Assembly: GCA_031420365.1 (NCBI GenBank) | Contig: JANOMP010000039.1 | Span: forward strand, 1-40,418 | DNA from: Leadbetterella sp031420365 | GTDB lineage: Bacteria; Bacteroidota; Bacteroidia; Cytophagales; Spirosomataceae | Length of the DNA stretch: 40,418 nt | Direction: 5' to 3' | In this document: piece by piece, positions 1-6,165 of the stretch | How positions within the stretch are numbered: position 1 is the stretch's first letter | Layout of the letters: each line of letters opens with the position of its first letter | Notes under the pieces: generated by a model | What the model was told of the DNA's origin: nothing | Database searches by the model: none | The model's input: the letters and a program-made list of their open reading frames with translations, nothing else | Program-made: the position numbers and the translations under genes

Positions 1-161
1 GCCGTCCGCCATGAATTTTTAAATTAATTATCTAGCTATTAGCAATTTAACTTGCTTAAAAATTTCCATACGGACGTTTTTGTGATTAATGGAACAATAT
101 TTATTTGTTTTCTAAAAGATTTCACAAATGAATATTTCTCCACTCTAAATCCTGTAATGCC
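1..161 (-). repeat. ~162-bp interspersed repeat, copy 1
   Basis: This stretch matches 1094-1255 almost base for base and matches the reverse complement of 40256-40418. All copies share the same sharp inner boundary, reading GGCATTACAGG on the minus strand, after which the flanks differ. The outer part contains an imperfect inverted repeat: CGTCCG near position 4 and CGGACG near 72, each followed inward by an A/T block, which could fold into a ~75-nt hairpin. The copy begins exactly at the window edge, so its outer end is unknown. Copy 3 is preceded by a transposase-like fragment, which suggests the repeat derives from the end of an insertion sequence. That origin is inference; the repetition itself is directly visible. 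Confidence 0.9.
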
Positions 162-344
162 ATAATTCAAAACTAATTTTAATATTTTTTGGTCTCAAAA
201 CACATAGCAAATATTCAATTATATTTGCTTTAAGTATTTTAACCTTGGCAAAATAAATTTAATGCCTATTTGGAAAAAATGTAGTTTTATATTTTAGCAA
301 TTCACCTGAAATATATTCAGTAGGGAATAAAATTTTAGGACAAA

Positions 345-776
345 TTAGTCAACATTCGCATAAATAGTATCCATAATTCTTACTAAATCTAAATAGTCTT
401 GGTCACTGAGATTTTTCCATGATTTTTTTCTACTTTCAGCTATGACTTCATTAGCTATTTTATGTAGTAATTTACCTTCTAAGGTCAAATTTAATTCAAA
501 TTTTCTTCTATCATTTGATGACATTTTTCTCTCAATTAGATTCTTTTTGACTAAAATATCTAAGATTCTTGTAACAGTGGGTGCGTCTTTATATGTAATT
601 ATTCCTAAATCGTTTTGAGTAATCCCTGAATTCGGCTTAATATGATCCAAAACCACCCATTGGTCCACAGTTAAATCTATACAAGCCTCAGAAAGATTTT
701 TTTGCATAAAATTTCGAATTCTTTTAATAGTTGAATCTATTTTAAAAAAATAGGCTCTTTGGTCTGAATGTGTCAT
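345..776 (-). CDS. MarR-family transcriptional regulator
   Basis: The protein is 143 aa from the internal ATG at 776, the usual length for MarR. It shows the family layout: an N-terminal dimerisation helix, a winged helix-turn-helix core (SGITQNDLGIITYKDAPTVT, with the recognition helix around APTVTRILDIL), then a wing with the SSNDRRKFELNLT segment that matches the family DxRxxxxxLT motif. A longer reading from a TTG at 854 adds 26 residues and has AGGAG 13 nt upstream, but the extension is basic and not typical of the family, so I prefer the ATG. The ligand and target genes cannot be told. It stands alone between two direct copies of the 162-bp repeat, so no divergent target gene is obvious and it may be passenger DNA in a repeat-flanked block. 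Confidence 0.85.
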   Translation of the reverse strand: MTHSDQRAYFFKIDSTIKRIRNFMQKNLSEACIDLTVDQWVVLDHIKPNSGITQNDLGIITYKDAPTVTRILDILVKKNLIERKMSSNDRRKFELNLTLEGKLLHKIANEVIAESRKKSWKNLSDQDYLDLVRIMDTIYANVD

Positions 777-886
777 ATTATCTAAAAAAGCTCGTAATTT
801 AACTCTTTTTTCTTTTACAAAAATTGTTTTAACAACTATTGTTTGAATTCTCAATAAACAAAGATTACTCCTTTAGATTTATGGAT

Positions 887-903
887 TTACAGGATTTAGA
901 GTG
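887..903 (+). repeat. Fragment of the inner end of the ~162-bp repeat
   Basis: These 17 bases are the reverse complement of CACTCTAAATCCTGTAA at 141-157, the inner end of repeat copy 1. The marR gene is therefore bracketed by this 17-mer in inverted orientation as well as by the full direct copies. Beyond 903 the similarity stops. It could be one end of a decayed mobile element or part of a short dispersed repeat that exists independently. Confidence 0.6.
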
Positions 904-962
904 AAATCCTAAATTTTATAAACTTTAATTGATGATTGCTGTTTACTGAATTTATTGTTAGC

Positions 963-1084
963 CTTACTTTTGCGTTTCGACGCACCGTAGGTATGCCTGT
1001 CCAATTGAAAAAATTCGAATGTCGGGCCAACTGGAATGCCAGCTCAGCCAAAAACGAATCGGAGTGGCGTCCCACCAAAAAAAA
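963..1084 (-). repeat. GC-rich interspersed repeat, copy A
   Basis: Read on the minus strand this region carries a poly-T run followed by GGTGGGACGCC, then CTCCGATTCGTTTT, CTGAGC and GGCAT blocks, and a distal GGTGCGTCG...CGCAAAAG block. The same blocks occur in the same order on the plus strand at 5322-5402. Copy A has about 57 extra bases in the middle. It is much richer in GC than its surroundings. A 69-codon open frame across it (896-1105, minus) is a by-product of the repeat and is not annotated as a gene. The repeat abuts copy 2 of the ~162-bp repeat, so the two may be parts of one compound element. Confidence 0.75.
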
Positions 1085-1093
1085 TCCTGACTG

Positions 1094-1255
1094 GCCGTCC
1101 GCCATGAATTTTTAAATTAATTATCTAGCTATTAGCAATTTAACTTGCTTAAAAATTTTCATACGGACGTTTTTGTGATTAATGGAACAATCAGTGATTT
1201 GTTTTCTAAAAGATTTCACAAATGAATATTTCTCCACTCTAAATCCTGTAATGCC
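1094..1255 (-). repeat. ~162-bp interspersed repeat, copy 2
   Basis: This is a direct copy of 1-161 with only a few differences (for example TTTCATACGG against TTCCATACGG, and CAATCAGTGATTTG against CAATATTTATTTG). It ends at the same inner boundary at 1255, followed immediately by the promoter region of the ceramidase-like gene. On its outer side it is preceded by ACTGGCCGTCCG, one base longer than the ACTGGCGTCCG core of the terminal inverted repeats of the element at 5134-5539. That hints that the two repeat families use related ends. Confidence 0.9.
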
Positions 1256-1288
1256 AGATTTATATTTTTTTTAACAATGATAAAAAGC

Positions 1289-1296
1289 TATTTTTG
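1289..1296 (+). promoter_or_regulatory. Promoter -7 element (TAnnTTTG) of the ceramidase-like gene
   Basis: TATTTTTG matches the Bacteroidota -7 consensus TAnnTTTG and lies 25 nt upstream of the ATG at 1322, leaving a short leader. I see no good -33 TTTG at the expected spacing. It starts only 33 bp from the end of repeat copy 2, so the upstream half of any native control region may have been replaced. Confidence 0.5.
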
Positions 1297-1321
1297 AGAA
1301 AAAATTCCTATAATTGATACT

Positions 1322-2677
1322 ATGAAAATTTTAAAGAAAATAGTTAATGCCTTTGGCTATTTTAGCTTATTCTTATTGATTCTATTTTTTATCTCTTTTA
1401 AAAAATTAGATAGAACATCTTATAAACAAACGGCTCATTATAAAGCTTGGAAAAAGGAGATAAATGCTTTTAGCCCAATTAAAACTACATTTAACTCTCC
1501 AACAAAAGTAGGGTGGGCAAAAGTAAACATCACTCCCCCAATAAAAGGACCAATGGCCGGATACGGTAAAAGAAGAGGAAAGTTTTTCGAGGCTGTACAT
1601 GATTCCGTATTTGTTAGAGCAATGGCTTTTCAGAATGGAGTAGAAAACATTTTTTTAGTTTCAGCCGATATGTTGATTGTTCCCCCAAATGTAACCTCTA
1701 TCCTTTTTAATAAATTAGATAGCATTGGAATTTCAACGAAAAGCATTCATCTTTCTGCTACGCACACCCACAATAGTTTAGGAGGTTGGGGAAAATCAAT
1801 AACTGGAAAGCTATTTGCTGGCAACTATGATCAAAAAGTGGAACTACAATTAGCTTCTCAATTTTTAAAAGCTATACTTTCAGCAAAAAATAATCAAATA
1901 GAAGCAGAAATTATCTATGCGGAAACACTAGACAAAGACGATATTCAAAACCGTTTAAATGGTGTAGTAGGAACAACCATAGATCCAGAAATAAGGACAA
2001 TTAATATTAAAAGATTAGATGGAAGTACTGCGAAGTTTATAACTTATGCAGCACATTCAACAGTTTTAAATTCTGCAACAATGCAGCTTTCTAGAGATTA
2101 TTCCGGGGTTTTAATAGACAGTTTGGAACTAAAACAAGTAAACTTTGCTATGTTTATGGCTGGTGCAGTAGGTAGCATGGGGCCAATTGAAAAAGGAACA
2201 GATGATTTTGACGAAGTAAACAATCAAGCAATTGGCATTTTAAACCATTTACCAAAAAATATTTATAGCTTAAATAAACTTGAAAATATTGATTTGCAAT
2301 CCTATAAATTGGCTTTACCACTAAGAGATCCAAATCCTAAAATTTTTAAAAATTGGGGACTTAGACCCTGGCTTTTTAAAATATTGTTTGGTGATGAACT
2401 TTCATTTTTAAAGATAACAAAAATAAATAATACAATTTTAATAGGACTTCCTTGCGATTTTTCAGGAGAGCTAATGAATAAACTTGATAATTATGCGAAA
2501 TCAAAAGGTTTTAACCTAATAGTTACAAGTTTTAATGGAGGTTATATTGGGTATGTAACAGATGACAAACACTTTGATTTGGATTTATATGAAACCACTA
2601 CTATGGCTTGGTTTGGCACTGAAAATGGTGCATATTTTACTGAAATCATAATTGATGTCCTTGATAAGCTTTCCTAA
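1322..2677 (+). CDS. Neutral/alkaline ceramidase-like hydrolase
   Basis: The 451-aa protein starts with an uncleaved-looking membrane helix (residues ~10-27, rich in L/F/I), then a domain matching the N-terminal part of neutral/alkaline non-lysosomal ceramidases: VNITPPIKGPMAGYGKR, then VHDSVFVRAMAF, then SADMLIVPPN, then a His-rich metal-site segment SATHTHNSLGGWG. These enzymes use a zinc centre to hydrolyse the amide bond of ceramides. At 451 aa it is much shorter than classical neutral ceramidases (~650-780 aa), which carry an extra C-terminal immunoglobulin-like domain, so it belongs to the short, membrane-tethered bacterial group. A substrate made by the serine palmitoyltransferase at 22623-23867 is plausible but inferred. 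The gene is monocistronic with its own -7 element and a stem-loop at its end. Confidence 0.8.
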   Translation: MKILKKIVNAFGYFSLFLLILFFISFKKLDRTSYKQTAHYKAWKKEINAFSPIKTTFNSPTKVGWAKVNITPPIKGPMAGYGKRRGKFFEAVHDSVFVRAMAFQNGVENIFLVSADMLIVPPNVTSILFNKLDSIGISTKSIHLSATHTHNSLGGWGKSITGKLFAGNYDQKVELQLASQFLKAILSAKNNQIEAEIIYAETLDKDDIQNRLNGVVGTTIDPEIRTINIKRLDGSTAKFITYAAHSTVLNSATMQLSRDYSGVLIDSLELKQVNFAMFMAGAVGSMGPIEKGTDDFDEVNNQAIGILNHLPKNIYSLNKLENIDLQSYKLALPLRDPNPKIFKNWGLRPWLFKILFGDELSFLKITKINNTILIGLPCDFSGELMNKLDNYAKSKGFNLIVTSFNGGYIGYVTDDKHFDLDLYETTTMAWFGTENGAYFTEIIIDVLDKLS

Positions 2678-2696
2678 AAAACTATATCAAGGTTTT
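2659..2696 (+). terminator. Candidate intrinsic terminator of the ceramidase-like gene
   Basis: CCTTGATA at 2659-2666 pairs perfectly with TATCAAGG at 2685-2692 and is followed by TTTT. The left arm overlaps the last codons of the gene. The loop is long (18 nt) and the T-run short, so this is only a moderate candidate. Confidence 0.4.
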
Positions 2697-2874
2697 GATT
2701 AATTAAATATATTTATGACTCTATTTAAAATAGTTTTCTAGGGAAATTAAAACAGTTATTGGCTGTCAATATCCAGTAAAACAAATGACTGAAACTCATA
2801 TGTAGGTTGAAAAACTGATAGAAATTTTTCTACAATTCTTATTTAATAGTAAGAAAAAAAAAACTTTAAATTGT

Positions 2875-3403
2875 TTAGATAGTTTTACTGAGCATTATTC
2901 TTTTACGGATTCTACTCAGGGATTCAGGATTTATTCCTATATAGCTAGCCAAATGGTATTGTGGAATTCTATGAAATAAATCAGGTCTAGTTTTTAATAA
3001 ATTTAGGTAACGTTGTTCAGGAGAATCAGTCAAATAAGAAGTTAATAATTTCTTTTGTTCAGCGAAATCAGGTTCTATAATAGCTCTTGAAATTGTTTCG
3101 AATCTTGGGAATTCCTTAAACAACTAATGGGTAGAGGCATTTTGAGGTCCAAAGTTATTTAATGATATTACCCATTGTTCTTCGAAAAAAAAATTTGTAG
3201 TTTTTTCTTCTCCTTCTATAACTAAATATTCTCTTAAACACCCTTCTAAAATAAAATAAGTGTCCATTGACATCTGACCGAATTTTAACAAAAATGCTCC
3301 TTTTTTAAAAAATTTTACGCACATATTCTGTATAATTACTAAGGATTCTCCAGACGAAAGAGCGGATATTTTAGAAAAAAAAATCGACAAATTTGTTTCT
3401 CAT
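2875..3403 (-). pseudogene. Broken Crp/Fnr-family transcriptional regulator
   Basis: Both halves of a Crp/Fnr protein are recognisable: a cyclic-nucleotide-binding fold (KKGAFLLKFGQ, YFILEGCLREYLV) and a complete C-terminal helix-turn-helix ending ASYIGINPESLSRIRKRI. Three lesions are visible. The natural ATG at 3403 (MRNKFVDFF...) is out of frame with the body unless the run of nine T is shortened by one. About 20-25 residues normally found between the cNMP fold and the FPRFE segment are missing. An in-frame TAG at ~3124-3126 separates the halves. The two open pieces, 3124-3390 and 2875-3123, could only start from TTG codons. Family knowledge gives the expected continuous layout; loss of function is inferred. 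Confidence 0.8.
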
Positions 3404-3513
3404 TAAAAGTATATTTTAAGTATTTTTCAAGAATTATACAACTAAATGCATATTAAAAAAAATAAGAAATTTAATACAAATACTTTCAAAATAACTCTTA
3501 TTTAAATAATATT

Positions 3514-4614
3514 TTAACCCGCCAAAGACACACCAATAAGCTTACCAATTCCATACGTAATTGCTGCTGCAATCAATCCAAAGATTACCTGCCTAAAACC
3601 TGAAAACCAAATACTTTTTCCTGTAAATAAAGTAATGGCAGAGCCAATACCAAACAAGCCTACTGCACTAAATATTGCACTTAAAAGTACAGCTTGAATT
3701 CCTTTCAAAAAGAAGAATGGAATTACTGGAATTATAGCTCCGAAAGCAAACAAAATAAAAGAAGTAACCGCCGCTTCTATTGCAGAGCCTTTTAAATCCT
3801 CAGAATTTATCCCCAATTCTTCTTTTACTAGAATTTCAAGTGCATAATCTTTATTAAAAATAATTTCCTTCGCCATTTGCTTTGCTTGCTCCTCAGGAAT
3901 CCCTTTTGTTATATAAATTAAAGCCAATTCTTTTTCTTCACCTTCTGGATTTGTTTCCAATTCTTCCATTTCTAAAGCAATTTGGTTTTCAAATAGTTCT
4001 TGAGAACTTTTTACTGAAATCCATTCACCTAAAGCCATAGATAATGCCCCAGCTAAAAGGCCTGCAAGCCCAGTCAAAAGCACTCCACTTTGATTACTTG
4101 TTGCCCCAGCAATTCCCATAACTAAACTAAAATTAGAAATTAATCCATCGTTGCCCCCTAGAACAGCTGCTCTAAGAGCATTTCCGCCTACCGAACGATG
4201 TCTCTTTTCAAATCTAGCTAGGTTACTAATTGAAATATTCTTATTATTATTTAAAATATTTTTAAGAATAGTTACATGTGCAGTATCTGAAATTGAGCTT
4301 GAAGTTTTTGATTTTTTTCGTGCATCAGAAACCGCACTTGAAATGCTTTTTTCTGTATCTAATAAAACACCCAAAACATACTCATGTCCAAATACATTAC
4401 CAATAAATTTTAAAATTTTGGCTCGATTTGAAGGCAATGGAAGTTTTGAAAATTCTAAATTATTCTTTTTAGAAAAAACCCTAGCGTGGCTGTACTCGAT
4501 TTCACTCATTTGGTGAAAAACATTCGAAACAATTCTATCTGTTTCTTTTTCTGCTAAAAATTTATATAAAAAACCTGCATCTATCTCGGTTTGAATACTT
4601 TTAATATCTATCAT
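3514..4614 (-). CDS. Ferritin-like/VIT1 fusion, Fe2+/Mn2+ exporter (MbfA type)
   Basis: This 366-aa protein fuses an N-terminal rubrerythrin/ferritin-like four-helix domain (residues ~1-140, with E in QTEIDAG, E in LAEKETDR and the EIEYSHARVF segment as likely diiron ligands) to a C-terminal VIT1/CCC1 membrane domain. The latter begins at ALRAAVLGGNDGLISNFSLVMG, the family signature, and has about five membrane helices with a cytosolic acidic segment (EEQAKQMAKEI). This architecture is that of membrane-bound ferritin MbfA, which exports iron or manganese and protects against metal and peroxide stress. The gene stands alone, divergent from 4742-5086. A DtxR-like palindrome sits 14 nt upstream of its start, which would fit metal-dependent control; that part is inference. 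Confidence 0.88.
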   Translation of the reverse strand: MIDIKSIQTEIDAGFLYKFLAEKETDRIVSNVFHQMSEIEYSHARVFSKKNNLEFSKLPLPSNRAKILKFIGNVFGHEYVLGVLLDTEKSISSAVSDARKKSKTSSSISDTAHVTILKNILNNNKNISISNLARFEKRHRSVGGNALRAAVLGGNDGLISNFSLVMGIAGATSNQSGVLLTGLAGLLAGALSMALGEWISVKSSQELFENQIALEMEELETNPEGEEKELALIYITKGIPEEQAKQMAKEIIFNKDYALEILVKEELGINSEDLKGSAIEAAVTSFILFAFGAIIPVIPFFFLKGIQAVLLSAIFSAVGLFGIGSAITLFTGKSIWFSGFRQVIFGLIAAAITYGIGKLIGVSLAG

Positions 4615-4628
4615 TTCGAGTATTTAAG

Positions 4629-4648
4629 TTAACCTAGGCTAGGCCTAA
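4629..4648 (-). promoter_or_regulatory. Palindromic site upstream of the metal exporter, possible metal-regulator operator
   Basis: The plus strand reads TTAACCTAGGCTAGGCCTAA. Its centre CCTAG-G-CTAGG is a perfect 11-bp palindrome, and the outer TTA/TAA arms are symmetric with a one-base offset. Composition and layout recall DtxR/IdeR boxes (TTAGGTTAG-centred dyads), and the downstream gene is an Fe/Mn exporter. It lies 14 nt before the start codon, in the leader of the gene. The identity of the binding protein is not shown by the sequence. Confidence 0.4.
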
Positions 4649-4741
4649 ATAAAAAAAAGCTAAAAAACATTTATTCAAAATAAACCATATTTTTTTAAAC
4701 AAATAGAAATAAAATTTGCAATTTTGATAAAAGCTTAAAAA

Positions 4742-5086
4742 ATGAACATAAAAAAACCAATCTTAATCTTCTTTTTCCTTATAAGTCAAATTTCTTTTGC
4801 TCAAACTGTTTCTGCAGATTCACTTAAAGAATATTTAGCCTCTTATAAAATGAAAGAAGGCTCCCCATTTAATAGCTTTGTGGTAATAGCTAAAGAGGGA
4901 TATTTATATGGTGAAGCTGATGGCAATGGTTCAAATAAACTTTTAAAACAAAAACAAACAGATACCTATTTATCCACAAGTTCGTATGCTTCTACCATTA
5001 TTTTTCTAAGAGATTCAAAAAATAAAGTAATTAGGCTAAAGCTTATTATTCAAGGAACGGAATTAGCTGCAGATAAAATTGAATAA
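4742..5086 (+). CDS. Small secreted DUF3471-like protein
   Basis: The 114-aa product has a clear signal peptide (MNIKKPILIFFFLISQISFAQ, cleavage after FA or AQ). The mature ~93 residues look like a single DUF3471-type beta domain: SLKEYLASYKM, then a VVIAKEGYLYGEADG strand pair, a YLSTSSYASTIIFLRD segment, and a closing IRLKLIIQGTELAADKIE. Such domains are usually found as C-terminal additions to beta-lactamase-like or peptidase proteins; here the domain stands alone. Its function is unknown. It is divergent from the metal exporter and followed by the 5134-5539 element, so it may once have been part of something longer, but its own start and signal peptide look intact. Confidence 0.7.
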   Translation: MNIKKPILIFFFLISQISFAQTVSADSLKEYLASYKMKEGSPFNSFVVIAKEGYLYGEADGNGSNKLLKQKQTDTYLSTSSYASTIIFLRDSKNKVIRLKLIIQGTELAADKIE

Positions 5087-5133
5087 TTTATATTCATTAT
5101 TAATTTTATTTTTTCACTAAAAGGTTAAATTTT

Positions 5134-5539
5134 TTTTACTGGCGTCCGAGAAAAAATAAAAAAAACATGGTCCTTAATCAGCCAGCACTGTTTGAAATGG
5201 TACGGCAACCCGGCGCTCAAAATTCTTTAAGACAAATTCCACTTATGTAACCTATTGATTAATAGAATTTTGAGGTGGTACGGCAGGCCGATGTGAGTTT
5301 GCTGGCGGCCGCTGCCGGGCTGTTTTTTTTTGGTGGGACGCCCTCCGATTCGTTTTAGACTGAGCCGGCATCCTGGCGGTGCTTCGTACGCAAAAAAGAA
5401 GGGGAACGCCCTTTGCCCCGCGGCAGGCGACGCAGAGTATGTTAGAGGGAGCTTTTTAAGAATCTGAATAAATGTGCCTTATAAGTACTTTTATGTAGTA
5501 TTTTTGGGCGAATTAAATTTTAGTCGGATGCCAGTAAAA
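5134..5539. mobile_element. 406-bp MITE-like element with terminal inverted repeats
   Basis: The 16-bp termini TTTTACTGGCRTCCGA (5134-5149, and in reverse complement 5524-5539) match with one mismatch, and partial A/T-rich similarity continues inward. No coding frame of note is inside. The interior holds a GC-rich core, a perfect 11-bp inverted repeat (5216-5226 with 5264-5274), a direct repeat TGGTACGGCA (5198-5207 and 5276-5285) and a copy of the GC-rich interspersed repeat (5322-5402). Size, ends and lack of a transposase fit a non-autonomous element. The flanks are T/A runs, so no target-site duplication can be assigned with confidence. Confidence 0.6.
5322..5402 (+). repeat. GC-rich interspersed repeat, copy B
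   Basis: This shares with the minus strand of 963-1084 the ordered blocks TTTTTTTTGGTGGGACGCC, CTCCGATTCGTTTT, CTGAGC, GGCATCC and GGTGC.TCG..ACGCAAAA. It lacks the ~57-base middle of copy A. It is contained in the TIR-bounded element at 5134-5539. Confidence 0.75.
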
Positions 5540-5565
5540 TTTTTTAATGGTTTTATTTATATTTT

Positions 5566-6165
5566 CTAGTGAAACCTGTCTACTCTTATTTCAAGATTCT
5601 TCATTATTTCAGCTTCTTGTACTAACAATTCCTCCCATCTTTTTCTAACTTTTTCTTTAGGTAAATAAAACTCAGCAATTTCCATAAAATTTCTATAATG
5701 TGTAGCTTCTGAAATCATAAGTTCGTAATAAAACTTTTTCAACCCTTGGTCTTCAATATTTTCAGACAACAGTTTAAATCTCTCCGCACTACGTGCTTCT
5801 ATTAAACCAAAACACAAGACATCCTCCATCAATTGGTCCATTCTGCTTCCGCCGCCTTTCATACATTTTCCTAGCTGAAAAACGTATTCATCTCGTCTTT
5901 TTTGCTCGAGTTTTATTCCTCGCTTCTTCATTTCCTTCAATACTCTTTGGAAATGGCCCCACTCTTCTGAGACTACTGGGGTAAGCATATCCACTAAAAA
6001 TTCTAAATCAGGATACTTTACAATCAATGTAATGCATTTAGTAGCGGCTTTTTGCTCACAAAATGCATGATCAATTAAGATATCACCAATGTTCATTTCA
6101 GCAATATTTACCCACCTAGGGTCGCTAGGAAGCTTCAAACCTAAAGTGGTTATGTTACCCTCCAT
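5566..6165 (-). CDS. miaE: tRNA-(ms2io6A37) hydroxylase MiaE
   Basis: This 199-aa diiron monooxygenase homologue hydroxylates the isopentenyl group of ms2i6A at position 37 of tRNAs reading UNN codons. Ferritin-like helices carry the expected ligand pattern: E in HAFCEQKAA, EExxH in SEEWGHFQR, E in LIEARSAERF and ExxxH in ISEATHYRNF. Length is normal for the family. Its start overlaps the end of the upstream MMPL transporter gene by 11 bp, so it is almost certainly translated from the same mRNA. The functional link between the two is not obvious. The gene ends close to the MITE-like element at 5134-5539. Confidence 0.92.
   Translation of the reverse strand: MEGNITTLGLKLPSDPRWVNIAEMNIGDILIDHAFCEQKAATKCITLIVKYPDLEFLVDMLTPVVSEEWGHFQRVLKEMKKRGIKLEQKRRDEYVFQLGKCMKGGGSRMDQLMEDVLCFGLIEARSAERFKLLSENIEDQGLKKFYYELMISEATHYRNFMEIAEFYLPKEKVRKRWEELLVQEAEIMKNLEIRVDRFH

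Noticed and set aside
896..1105. 69-codon open frame on the minus strand
   Set aside because: It runs across the GC-rich repeat and into the 162-bp repeat; the partner copy at 5322-5402 does not keep the frame, so it is repeat sequence and not a gene.
3124..3390. Two separate small genes in place of one Crp/Fnr pseudogene
   Set aside because: Both pieces are in the same frame, both would need TTG starts, and together they match one regulator with a missing middle.
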